DNA from: Candidatus Bruticola papionis
GTDB lineage: Bacteria; Vulcanimicrobiota; Xenobia; Xenobiales; Xenobiaceae
NCBI GenBank assembly: GCA_002407045.1
Contig: DHKB01000004.1
Location: 1 to 31,809 of the forward strand
Direction: 5' to 3'
DNA length: 31,809 nucleotides
Each line of letters begins with the position of its first letter. Position 1 is the stretch's first letter. The translations under genes were made by a program, and so were the position numbers. The notes below the pieces were generated by a model. That model searched no databases and was not told the origin of the DNA. It worked only from the letters and a program-made list of their open reading frames with translations. Positions 15,921 through 23,509 of this stretch are shown in pieces.

Positions 15921-16679
15921 CTAAGCTTCATTTTCTTCTTGAGCGAAATAGTTTACCCTCGGAGGCAGACCAGCTTTGGCCCGCTCGACCACTTGTTCAA
16001 TCCAAGCTCTAACCATGCCAATAGCCACAGCGTTGGATCCTCCTTCAGGGATAATAATGTTGGCATAACGCTTAGTAGGCTCCGTATACAGCATATGCAT
16101 GGGGCGAACCACTTTTTGGTATTGTTCAATTACTTCATTTAAGCTGCGGCCGCGCTCCATAATATCTCGACGCAAACGGCGGATAAAGCGCACATCAGCA
16201 TCGGTTTGCACAAAGATTTTGACATCCATACGCTCGCGCAATCTGGGATCGGCCAAAGCCAAAATGCCTTCAACAATTAAAATATGAGCTGGCTTAATAA
16301 GTTTAGTTTCTTTGCAACGCGTATGCGAAATAAAAGAATAAACCGGCTGGTTGACCTCTTCGCCGCGGCGCAAAGCATCTAAATGCTGAATCAAAAGATC
16401 GTTATCGTAAGCGTCTGGATGATCATAATTCGTCTTAGGTCGATCTTCTAAGGGAATATCAGACTGATCTTTATAATAAGAATCTTGAGCGATAACTTGA
16501 ACTAAATGAGGCGGGTAGGACTCTTTTAACTTACGAGCTACCGTAGTTTTACCAGATCCAGTGCCACCGGCGATACCGATAATCAGAGCAGCTCCTTTTA
16601 CACCTCCGTTATTGGGGCACTCACAATTGGTATTTCCTGATGTTGTTTTCGTGCTCTCTGAAGTTTTGTCCAAAGACAT
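15921..16679 (-). CDS. udk: Uridine kinase
   Basis: This enzyme phosphorylates uridine and cytidine to UMP and CMP in pyrimidine salvage. The 252-residue protein has Walker A GGTGSGKT (about 37-45), QDSYYKD and YDHPDAYD of the nucleoside-binding site, the HTR motif (SHTRC), EGILAL, and the lid RRLRRDIMERGRS. The N-terminus carries about 28 extra residues (Thr/Ser-rich, CECPNNGG) before the usual start of the family. ATG 16679 has AAGGAG nine bases upstream and lies inside the 3' end of mltG, a 59-base overlap. No standard start codon was found nearer the conserved domain, although GGAGG occurs there. Confidence 0.93.
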   Translation of the reverse strand: MSLDKTSESTKTTSGNTNCECPNNGGVKGAALIIGIAGGTGSGKTTVARKLKESYPPHLVQVIAQDSYYKDQSDIPLEDRPKTNYDHPDAYDNDLLIQHLDALRRGEEVNQPVYSFISHTRCKETKLIKPAHILIVEGILALADPRLRERMDVKIFVQTDADVRFIRRLRRDIMERGRSLNEVIEQYQKVVRPMHMLYTEPTKRYANIIIPEGGSNAVAIGMVRAWIEQVVERAKAGLPPRVNYFAQEENEA

Positions 16680-17613
16680 GACTCCCGTCTCCTTTCACAT
16701 CGTTGCGCACATAATAGTAATAATGGCTGGGGGTAGGGCTGCAAGCAGCCTTTATAGATTCAATCCCAGGATTGCATATAGGGCCAACCGGCAAACCGGC
16801 ATATTTGTAAGTATTATAAGGAGAATCTATCTCCAAGTCTTTATAAAGCAAAAACTCCTTTTGGTAACCAAGAGCGAATTGCACAGTCGCATCACATTCC
16901 AACTTCATACCATCATTGAGTCTATTGATATAAACACCAGCGATAATGGGACGCTCAGAAGCGACTTGAGCTTCTCTTTCTACCAAAGAAGCTAAAATAA
17001 TAGTATCGTGCAAAGAAAGAGGAGATTGAGCGCTGTGATAAGGCAAAGCCAACTCTTTGAAACGCTCGGCAGCCGTTTTTACCAAAAATTCTACATTACA
17101 ATCCAAAGGCAAGGTGTAAGTATCGGGCAAAAAATAACCTTCCATGTTGTATGGGAAGATTGTTCCGTATTTTTTGCCTTGCGTAGTAGTTAAATGTAAA
17201 AACTCGGCAGCTGTGCCGATCTTATGCTTTTCAACTATAGCTGCGCACTCTTTAAGTGTAAGCCCTTCAGGAAAAGTAACCGTTTTGGAAGCGGTACGCC
17301 CCTCTACAATAAGAGAGAGAATTTCTTTAGGGCTCATAGAGGCACTTAAATTATAATAGCCAGCCTTTATTAAATGGCCATTTTTAAGATAGCGCCCCCA
17401 AAACTCAAAAACACGAGCCGAACGCAGCAAGCCACGCTTCTCTAAATCGGTGCCCAGACTGCGCAAAGTTGCCCCCGGCTCCACTTTATAGACAACAGAC
17501 TGAGCTTTTGCTTTTACAGGCTGATTGAACTCTTGAAATTTTTGATAGAAGCAACTGCCAACAGCTGCCAAGCCGACTATACAAATCAGCAAAAATATCA
17601 AAAATTTCTTCAT
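16621..17613 (-). CDS. mltG: Endolytic murein transglycosylase MltG
   Basis: MltG cuts nascent glycan strands at the inner membrane and sets their length. The 330-residue protein has one N-terminal membrane anchor (about 4-22), a LysM-like subdomain (about 40-100), and the YceG catalytic domain. LASLVEREAQ (about 208-216) holds the conserved glutamate, followed by VYINRLNDGMKLECDATVQFAL and SPYNTYKYAGLPVGPICNPG. The C-terminus HVFGQNFREHENNIRKY matches the usual family end, so the overlap with udk is not caused by a lost stop. AAGGAG lies 6 bases before the ATG. In many genomes mltG sits next to ruvX, as here. Confidence 0.95.
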   Translation of the reverse strand: MKKFLIFLLICIVGLAAVGSCFYQKFQEFNQPVKAKAQSVVYKVEPGATLRSLGTDLEKRGLLRSARVFEFWGRYLKNGHLIKAGYYNLSASMSPKEILSLIVEGRTASKTVTFPEGLTLKECAAIVEKHKIGTAAEFLHLTTTQGKKYGTIFPYNMEGYFLPDTYTLPLDCNVEFLVKTAAERFKELALPYHSAQSPLSLHDTIILASLVEREAQVASERPIIAGVYINRLNDGMKLECDATVQFALGYQKEFLLYKDLEIDSPYNTYKYAGLPVGPICNPGIESIKAACSPTPSHYYYYVRNDVKGDGSHVFGQNFREHENNIRKYQL

Positions 17614-17703
17614 AAGTGGCTCCTTCTTTCAAAAAGGATAGTCTATTGCAAAAATAAAGCAGGCAATCCTTGTGCAAAAATGTCGAAACTTTAGAACTGT
17701 CTT

Positions 17704-18150
17704 CTAAAAATCCCACTCCGGAGGATCGAAATTGCTCGGTCTGCTCTGTTTATCCAGCCAACTCTGCAGAATAATAACTGCCGCTACTTTGTCTACAGAC
17801 TGACGATGTTTTTTTTCTTTCATTCCAGCTTCACGCATAGCTTGATGAGCCATAACGGTGGTCAAGCGTTCGTCCATCATCTCGACTGGCACTTGTAAAC
17901 GCTCACGTAAAGTTTGGGCAAAAGCTTCACAAGCTTCAGCTCTTTCACCGCCCAGGCGATCAGTACGGTTAGGCAATCCTACTACGACAGTACCAATAGA
18001 ACGCTCTTCGACCAGACGACGAATACGCCCAGGTAAACCGTCGCGATCACGACCATCCCATACATCATATGGACTGGCGATCATTCCCATAGGATCGGAA
18101 ATGGCTAATCCGACTCTTCTTTCCCCCAAATCAATGCCTAAAACTCTCAA
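17704..18150 (-). CDS. ruvX: Putative Holliday junction resolvase / pre-16S rRNA nuclease (YqgF family)
   Basis: YqgF/RuvX proteins are RNase H-fold nucleases linked to 16S rRNA 5'-end maturation and perhaps recombination. The 148-residue protein shows LGIDLGERRVGLAISD at the start, VVGLPNRTDRLGGER in the middle, MMDERLTT, and VDKVAAVIILQSWLD near the end, so the acidic residues of the site are in place. The start is TTG 18150 with GGGGAG seven bases upstream. The first 20 bases overlap the end of recO, so the pair is coupled. Confidence 0.93.
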   Translation of the reverse strand: MRVLGIDLGERRVGLAISDPMGMIASPYDVWDGRDRDGLPGRIRRLVEERSIGTVVVGLPNRTDRLGGERAEACEAFAQTLRERLQVPVEMMDERLTTVMAHQAMREAGMKEKKHRQSVDKVAAVIILQSWLDKQSRPSNFDPPEWDF

Positions 18151-18928
18151 TATTTCTCTCCCCTATTTGTAATAAACGGCGCGATTTTAAATTTATATGC
18201 CAATTTTGATAAAAATGATCCCACAAAAGATATTCAGCTTCAGCATAGACAGCAGGCAAGTAACGCTGTTGCAACGATTCCGCCAAAGAGGCACTTACAA
18301 ACTGTTTCCAGAGCGAAAATACTTCAGGACGTATTTCTAGTGCTTCCAAACGCCCAGAGGCACAGTGACCACAAAGCGTACCTCCAGCAGTAGAACTGAA
18401 GCTAGTTAAGTCATACTCAACTCCACATAAAGCACACTTGTCTAAATCTGGAGCCGAGCCCATAAGCTTAAGCAAATGCCATAAGACCCACACCGAAACG
18501 GCAACTCCTTTGCGCGGATAAGCACTTAAGTTGTCCAAGGCTTCGGCCAAAATGGCATAAAAGTGCTCACATTCGGAAGGTTCGGCTACATAGCCACCTT
18601 CTTGCAACCCTGGAGCTACCGAAGCAAAAAGTTCCAATAAGTAGCTGCCCCAGCATAAACATTCGTAATCGGCGTAAAAAGCAGGTCGAACCTTTATAGT
18701 CTTGGCCTGGGTCAAGCGAGCCAAAGCGCCGCGTCCTTTAACAAAAAAACCTTCCAATTCTGTAAAAGGTTCGACCTTACCGCGCAGCGAGCTGTGCGGT
18801 TTATTTATTCCGCTGCACACAGCGTCGATACGTCCTTTGTCGGAGCTGAGCAACAGCACTACTTCCGAGCTTTCGTTGAGGTGACGACGGTGCAACACAA
18901 TACTTTTTGCGGAAAAAAGTTCACCCAT
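18131..18928 (-). CDS. recO: DNA repair protein RecO
   Basis: RecO works with RecF and RecR to load RecA onto gapped DNA. The 265-residue protein has the N-terminal OB fold (about 5-80, AKSIVLHRRHLNESSEVVLLLSSDKGRIDAV, split here: AKSIVLHRR then SSDKGRIDAV) and a helical C-terminal domain. A zinc site is made by CALC (about 162-165) and CGHC (about 186-189). The ribosome site before ATG 18928 is weak. A terminator lies between deoC and this gene, so it probably has its own promoter, which I could not identify. Confidence 0.9.
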   Translation of the reverse strand: MGELFSAKSIVLHRRHLNESSEVVLLLSSDKGRIDAVCSGINKPHSSLRGKVEPFTELEGFFVKGRGALARLTQAKTIKVRPAFYADYECLCWGSYLLELFASVAPGLQEGGYVAEPSECEHFYAILAEALDNLSAYPRKGVAVSVWVLWHLLKLMGSAPDLDKCALCGVEYDLTSFSSTAGGTLCGHCASGRLEALEIRPEVFSLWKQFVSASLAESLQQRYLPAVYAEAEYLLWDHFYQNWHINLKSRRLLQIGERNIESFRH

Positions 18929-18942
18929 AAGCTTTATTAAAC

Positions 18943-18996
18943 AAAAAAAGCCAAACCTTAAAGCTGGTTAAGCTAACTCAATTTTAAGGCTCGGCT
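18943..18996 (-). terminator. Terminator after deoC
   Basis: On the minus strand AGCC-(3)-CCTTAAA pairs with TTTAAGG-(3)-GGCT, and TTTTTTTG follows. It lies in the 86-base gap between deoC and recO. Confidence 0.75.
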
Positions 18997-19014
18997 CCAT
19001 ACTAAAAACAGAAC

Positions 19015-19698
19015 TTACATTTTGAAATTGGGATCGCCTTGCATAATCTTGATAGAAGCGCTGGCACCAATGCGGTTGGCTCCAGCTTCCACCAAAGCTA
19101 CAGCACTTTCAAAATCGTGAATGCCACCAGAAGCTTTGACGCCGATATCTTTGCCCACAGTTTTGCGCATAAGAGCAACGTGGTGAACAGTAGCGCCGCC
19201 AGGGCCAAAGCCAGTGGAAGTTTTCACGAAGTCGGTGCCGCCCTTAACGGCTAAGCGGCAAGCTCTTTCAACTTCTTCATCGGTAAGCATGGCAGTTTCT
19301 AAAATGCATTTTACTAAGCGGCCGCCAGCAGCTTCTACTACAGCGCGGACATCTTTTTCCACAAATTCGTCGTCACCAGCTTTTAAAGCACCAACATTGA
19401 TAACCATATCAACTTCATCGGCGCCATTAGCAATAGCGTCTCTGGTTTCACAAGCTTTGGCAAAGCTTGTAGTGGCTCCTAAAGGAAAGCCAATTACTGT
19501 GCAAACTTTTACGGAAGAACCGCGCAAAGCTTCGGCAGCAGTGCTGACCCAACCGGGATTGACACATACGGAAGCGAACTTGTATTGGCGAGCTTCTTCA
19601 CAAATTTTGATAATCTGATCTTTTACGGCATCGGCCTTAAGAAGAGTATGGTCGATCATATCGCCAATCATACGTCCGGTAATTTGTTTGTTTTCCAC
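19015..19698 (-). CDS. deoC: Deoxyribose-phosphate aldolase
   Basis: DeoC splits 2-deoxyribose 5-phosphate into acetaldehyde and glyceraldehyde 3-phosphate in deoxynucleoside catabolism. The start is GTG 19698 because AGGAGG lies 9 bases before it; the longer open frame to 19833 runs through a promoter and encodes no family residues. The 227-residue product matches the usual length. The Schiff-base lysine is K159 in FVKTSTGF and the second active-site lysine is K188 in GVKASGGI. IDHTLLKAD near the N-terminus is also typical. It is the only deo gene here and lies between era and recO. Confidence 0.95.
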   Translation of the reverse strand: MENKQITGRMIGDMIDHTLLKADAVKDQIIKICEEARQYKFASVCVNPGWVSTAAEALRGSSVKVCTVIGFPLGATTSFAKACETRDAIANGADEVDMVINVGALKAGDDEFVEKDVRAVVEAAGGRLVKCILETAMLTDEEVERACRLAVKGGTDFVKTSTGFGPGGATVHHVALMRKTVGKDIGVKASGGIHDFESAVALVEAGANRIGASASIKIMQGDPNFKM

Positions 19699-19741
19699 TT
19701 GACACTGCCTCCTGCGCCCCATGAGACGCGGTAAAGATAAT

Positions 19742-19770
19742 TTTCTATCTGCAAGCCCAGCCACAGACAA
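19742..19770 (-). promoter_or_regulatory. Candidate promoter of deoC
   Basis: TTGTCT, 17-base spacer, TAGAAA on the minus strand (4 of 6 in each box), just beyond the era terminator and about 45 bases before the deoC GTG. Confidence 0.45.
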
Positions 19771-19791
19771 AAAGCTCCTAAGTTTTACGCT

Positions 19792-19826
19792 AAAAAACTT
19801 GCCAAGCCTGCCTGGCCAAGGGCAAG
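19792..19826 (-). terminator. Terminator after era
   Basis: On the minus strand CTTGCC (19826-19821) pairs with GGCAAG (19803-19798), followed by six T. It lies about 17 bases after the era stop. Confidence 0.7.
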
Positions 19827-19842
19827 CCCTCAAAACTTTACT

Positions 19843-20757
19843 TTATTCGTAATCGTAGCCGAAAGCACGCAACCAGTCGGGACGGTCGCGCCAATCTTCT
19901 TTAACCTTAATCCACAGATCAAGGTAAACTTTCTTGCCGAACAATTCTTCCAATTCTTCTCGGGCGGCAGCGCCGATATCGCGCAATTTTTCGCCTTTGC
20001 GTCCTAAGATAATATGTTTTTGGCCTTCGCGCTCCACATAAATGACCGCTCTGAGATATTGCACGTGTTCATTTTTCACGGCTGGACGACATTCCTCAAG
20101 CTTGACAGCTACAGCGTGAGGCACTTCTTTATAAGTGCAACGCAACACTTTTTCACGAATAATCTCTTCCGCTCGACGCTCGTCGTCTTGGTCGGTAATT
20201 TGCTCTTCTGGGAAATAAGGAGTACCCACAGGCATCATCTTGCGCAAATGCTCGAGCAATTCCGGCAAATTATCGCCATCTTTGGCCGAAACTGGATAAA
20301 CATCTACAAAATCGCCCAACTTGCGGTAGGCTTCCATGCGAGGTAACAAAGCTTCTTTGGGAACTACTTTGTCAACTTTGTTGATAACTAACAACTTGGG
20401 AGAGTGGACTTCTTCAGCCAAGAATTTGGCAACCAGACGATCTTCATCGCTAGGCTTGCAAGTAGCGTCTACAACCATGACGGTGACATCAGCTTCACTG
20501 CCTTCAGTTTTGGCAGAATCAAGCATCCATTCACCTAAGCGAGTTTCGGCTGGGTGGAAACCTGGAGTATCGACAAAAACGATTTGGCAATCGCGAGAGT
20601 GGCTAACTCCCAAAACTCTATGGCGCGTCGTCTGCGGCATGCCGGAAGTGATGGCGACTTTAGTGCCCAAAATAGCGTTAAGCAAAGTAGATTTGCCCAC
20701 ATTAGGACGTCCAACTAAGGCCACAAAGCCGCTGTGAAATTCTTTAGCGCTGTGCAT
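19843..20757 (-). CDS. era: GTPase Era
   Basis: Era is an essential GTPase that binds 16S rRNA and assists 30S ribosome assembly. The 304-residue protein has all G motifs: G1 GRPNVGKST (about 16-24), G2 in MPQTTRH, G3 DTPG (about 63-66), G4 NKVD (about 125-128) and G5 SAKDG. The C-terminal KH domain (about 205-300) includes HIILGRKGEKLRDIGAAAR, the RNA-binding GxxG region. Start ATG 20757 has GGGAG about 12 bases upstream. Normal length. Confidence 0.97.
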   Translation of the reverse strand: MHSAKEFHSGFVALVGRPNVGKSTLLNAILGTKVAITSGMPQTTRHRVLGVSHSRDCQIVFVDTPGFHPAETRLGEWMLDSAKTEGSEADVTVMVVDATCKPSDEDRLVAKFLAEEVHSPKLLVINKVDKVVPKEALLPRMEAYRKLGDFVDVYPVSAKDGDNLPELLEHLRKMMPVGTPYFPEEQITDQDDERRAEEIIREKVLRCTYKEVPHAVAVKLEECRPAVKNEHVQYLRAVIYVEREGQKHIILGRKGEKLRDIGAAAREELEELFGKKVYLDLWIKVKEDWRDRPDWLRAFGYDYE

Positions 20758-20857
20758 AATATGTATATTCTCCCAATACGATCTTTAATAAAATCTTTTA
20801 CCGCAGCAAATATAAGCCAAGTTTTTACTCAGCCTAGTCGCGTTCCTTTGTTTAAGC

Positions 20858-21751
20858 TTAGGAAAAAGCGCGATTTCCTTCCGCCTTTTGGTGTAGAGAA
20901 TGGAAAATAAGTTCAGACCAAGCTCCCATAGCCCAGTCTATTTGCCAAGCTGGCAACTTCTGCTGATCGGTTAAAGCTACTAATCCCCAAGCATGAGATT
21001 TGTAAGTAAAGACAGCCGCGTCGTGACGAGCGCCGTCATCAAGTTCACCAGTTTTATTATAGCTTTTCACTTGACCCAAAATGCGAGAAGGCAACTTTTC
21101 AATAAATTGCTGTCTACTTAGAATAGCCCAAAATTCGTCATTGTAGCTTTTGTCTAAAATGCGGCCTTGCCAAAGAGAAGCCATTATTAAAGCCAAGTCT
21201 CGAGCCGTGGTATAATTTTCGCCCATTTCTTGAGGTGAAGCCATAAAATAACGGTTTAATACAGTATGATGAGCTTGCAAAATATCCTTAATAAAAGAGT
21301 TGATAAAAGTAAAACCCAATTTTTTGATAATTAGATTTGAAGCGCTATTGTCGCTAATGACAATGGCCAAACGAGCCAATTCACGCCAGCTAAAATGACG
21401 CCCCACCCCAACTTCGCAAAGGATACCTCCCTCTACGATATCAGCTTCAGATATAGCTACCAAGTCGGCTAAATTGAGGCGCTTGTGCATAGCTTCATAA
21501 AACAAAGCAGCCACAATAGGTATTTTTATAGTGCTGGCTGCCCTGAATTGTTTATCAAGATTTTCACCTAAAATGGATAAGGCCGAAGCATCTTGCCCAT
21601 TTAATCTGCTATTGCGCTCGGACAGCTTAAAAAAAGCTAAACCGGAGTCGACTTGGCTTAGCAGCGAATCTGAATAAAAATCAGCCTTTTCTCCTCCACT
21701 CTCGGACAAGCTGGACTTCTTGTTATAGTTGTTTAGCAAACTGTCAGCCAT
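20858..21751 (-). CDS. Class-A-beta-lactamase-like serine hydrolase, no signal peptide
   Basis: The 297-residue protein has the three marks of the beta-lactamase/transpeptidase fold: SxxK (STIK at about 73-76), SDN (about 133-135) and KTG (about 232-234). The omega-loop region reads LNRYF...ENYTTARDLA and lacks the ExxLN motif with the glutamate that class A beta-lactamases use for deacylation. The first 50 residues are hydrophilic, with no signal peptide or membrane segment. It therefore belongs to the broad beta-lactamase2-type serine hydrolases of unknown substrate rather than to resistance enzymes. GAGGG lies 8 bases before ATG. It sits between a tRNA terminator and era, in its own small unit. 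Confidence 0.85.
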   Translation of the reverse strand: MADSLLNNYNKKSSLSESGGEKADFYSDSLLSQVDSGLAFFKLSERNSRLNGQDASALSILGENLDKQFRAASTIKIPIVAALFYEAMHKRLNLADLVAISEADIVEGGILCEVGVGRHFSWRELARLAIVISDNSASNLIIKKLGFTFINSFIKDILQAHHTVLNRYFMASPQEMGENYTTARDLALIMASLWQGRILDKSYNDEFWAILSRQQFIEKLPSRILGQVKSYNKTGELDDGARHDAAVFTYKSHAWGLVALTDQQKLPAWQIDWAMGAWSELIFHSLHQKAEGNRAFS

Positions 21752-21778
21752 TCTTCATACCCTCGTAGCAATTTTTGC

Positions 21779-21812
21779 AAAAAAAAAAGCAGCGGAGCAA
21801 AATCCACTGCTT
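21779..21812 (-). terminator. Terminator after tRNA-Leu
   Basis: On the minus strand AAGCAGTGGA pairs with TCCGCTGCTT (10 bp, one wobble), loop TTTTGC, then ten T. It lies 15 bases after the tRNA CCA end. Confidence 0.93.
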
Positions 21813-21826
21813 TCCTCTTCCGTTTG

Positions 21827-21912
21827 TGGTACGGGAGGAGGGATTTGAACCCTCACGCCCTCGCGGACTCGGGATTTTAAGTCCCGTGCGTCTACCGTTC
21901 CGCCACTCCCGC
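21827..21912 (-). tRNA. tRNA-Leu, anticodon UAA, CCA encoded
   Basis: On the minus strand the acceptor GCGGGAG pairs with CTCCCGT (last pair G-U), followed by discriminator A and CCA. The anticodon arm is CGGGA-CTTAAAA-TCCCG, giving anticodon TAA. A long variable arm (GTCCGCGAGGGCG) and the T-arm GAGGG-TTCAAAT-CCCTC are present, as expected for a class II leucine tRNA of 86 bases. Confidence 0.96.
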
Positions 21913-21956
21913 ATACAAGCGAACGCCAACCACGCTAGTAGCTGACCACGGGTGGT

Positions 21957-21985
21957 ATTATGCACATTTACCTAGAACTTGTCAA
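21957..21985 (-). promoter_or_regulatory. Promoter of tRNA-Leu
   Basis: Perfect -35 TTGACA (21985-21980), 17-base spacer, -10 CATAAT (21962-21957, 5 of 6). About 40 bases separate it from the mature tRNA 5' end. Confidence 0.8.
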
Positions 21986-22070
21986 GACCAAGTTTTATTT
22001 TTCGTGTCGAACCAACAGCACCTTCAATAGCAACAGGAAAAGGCCTGTCTCAATTGAATATGCGCGAATT

Positions 22071-23342
22071 ATGACTAAAGATATAGATTCCATCTCCAGC
22101 GCTGACGAGCTTCTGGAGCTGGCCGAGCAATTAGAAGACGACGACAATCTTGAAGAAGCCCTCAAAGCTGTAGAAAAAGCTATTAAACTTGCCCCTCAAA
22201 ATGGCAAAGCTTACTGCGCCAAATCAGGTTTACTTCAAGATATGGACAAACCCAACGAAGCTTTCCAAGTTCTCGTTAAAGCTTGCAAAGACATGCCGGA
22301 AAACACGGATTGCCTTTTCGAACTTGGCGCTTTTTTAAGCGAGCATGACAATATTGGTCAAGCTGCCGGGTGCTTTGAGAAAGTGAATCAGCTTGATCCC
22401 AACTATCCCAAAGTTAAACTTCTTTTGGGAAATTGTTTGCTCAAGCTGGGCCATTTCTCTGAAGCCATCAAGTACTTGACCGAAGCTTTGGAGACTGATC
22501 TCAGCAATGTAGACAGAGCTAGAGTTCTCAATCATATTGGCGAAGCTCATATGAATAATATCCATTCGGATGATCAGGAAGCCAACCAAAAAGAACTCGA
22601 AGCAGCAAAGGAATTCTTCGATAAATCTTTAGAGCTGAATCCCGATGACTATATTCCTATCGGCAATATGGCCATGACTTACGACCGCATGGGAGAGCCT
22701 GAGTCTGCTGTTAAAATCTTAGAGCCTGCTTTAGCCAAATATCCCGATCAGGCTAAGCTTTATGTAATTAACGGCATTTCCTTAGCTCTTATTCCAGATC
22801 GTCAGGCTGAGGCCGTGGCTTCTTTCGAAAAAGCCATTGAGCTCGATCCCGAAAGTCCCGAGCTTTGGTTCCACAAAGCTCACTACTATGTGCGTCGCAA
22901 CGAATTTGACAAAGCCCTGGCCGTATTTGAAGAAGGTATTAAAGCTCTGCCTCAAAGCGGAGAATTACATTTACAAATAGCTTCTTTATTGCGTCATTTA
23001 GCCGGTATCGAAAATTCCTTAGGCCACCACGAAGAGAGCAGAGCTCGCCTCGGAGCTGCTGTCAGCCACCACCGCGAAGGTTTACGCCTTTTGGGACGTT
23101 TAATCCATTGGGGCTTCTTCTTCGTAGACGAAAACAACAAGCCAGTTGAAAATACCAACGTGGCTATCGAATCTGACAGAGCCATTCCCAAAGAGAAGGT
23201 AGCCGAGCAATACTTTAACCAACTCAAACAGCAAGGCCACACTATCGACGAAAAAGGCATTGTAGACGGTAAATACCGCGTAGGTATGGCTGAAATTCCC
23301 CCGGACAAAATTAAGATGGCCGAAAAAGTAAAACTTCTTTAA
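22071..23342 (+). CDS. TPR-repeat protein of unknown role
   Basis: The 423-residue product is mostly TPR units (about 5-340), such as AIKYLTEALETD, AKEFFDKSLELNPDD and AVASFEKAIELDPESPELW, ending in an atypical C-terminal part (about 345-423). There is no signal peptide or membrane segment, so it is probably a cytoplasmic scaffold. ATG 22071 is preferred because the protein sequence becomes TPR-like soon after; the frame is open to 21960, but that stretch overlaps the -10 box of the divergent tRNA promoter. No clear ribosome site stands before 22071, so the start is uncertain and the mRNA may be leaderless or use an unusual start. It converges on the kinase-like gene. Confidence 0.82.
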   Translation: MTKDIDSISSADELLELAEQLEDDDNLEEALKAVEKAIKLAPQNGKAYCAKSGLLQDMDKPNEAFQVLVKACKDMPENTDCLFELGAFLSEHDNIGQAAGCFEKVNQLDPNYPKVKLLLGNCLLKLGHFSEAIKYLTEALETDLSNVDRARVLNHIGEAHMNNIHSDDQEANQKELEAAKEFFDKSLELNPDDYIPIGNMAMTYDRMGEPESAVKILEPALAKYPDQAKLYVINGISLALIPDRQAEAVASFEKAIELDPESPELWFHKAHYYVRRNEFDKALAVFEEGIKALPQSGELHLQIASLLRHLAGIENSLGHHEESRARLGAAVSHHREGLRLLGRLIHWGFFFVDENNKPVENTNVAIESDRAIPKEKVAEQYFNQLKQQGHTIDEKGIVDGKYRVGMAEIPPDKIKMAEKVKLL

Positions 23343-23388
23343 TTTTTCGCTGTTCTTAACTACTACAAACAAGAGCACGCCAAAAGAG

Positions 23389-23437
23389 CTTCTGAATCTT
23401 AGGGTGGAAAGTTTCTCCGAGGTTCAGAAGTTTTTTT
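23389..23437 (+). terminator. Terminator after the TPR gene
   Basis: CTTCTGAA (23389-23396) pairs with TTCAGAAG (23423-23430), extended inward by TCT with AGG-type pairs, then seven T. Confidence 0.85.
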
Positions 23438-23442
23438 GTTAC

Positions 23443-23486
23443 AAACAAAAAGAGAGCCGTTTTTCGCGAGAAAAACGGCTCTCTTT
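23443..23486 (-). terminator. Terminator after the kinase-like gene
   Basis: AAAGAGAGCCGTTTTT pairs perfectly over 16 bp with its complement; on the minus strand TTTTTGTTTG follows. Together with the plus-strand terminator next to it, it separates two convergent genes. Confidence 0.88.
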
Positions 23487-23509
23487 AGGCGACTAAAAAT
23501 AAGCGAAAA

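Noticed and set aside
19699..19833. 45-residue N-terminal extension of DeoC
   Set aside because: AGGAGG nine bases before GTG 19698 marks the start, and the extension covers a promoter-like sequence.
20858..21751. Antibiotic-resistance beta-lactamase
   Set aside because: No signal peptide and no ExxLN glutamate; only the general fold motifs are present.
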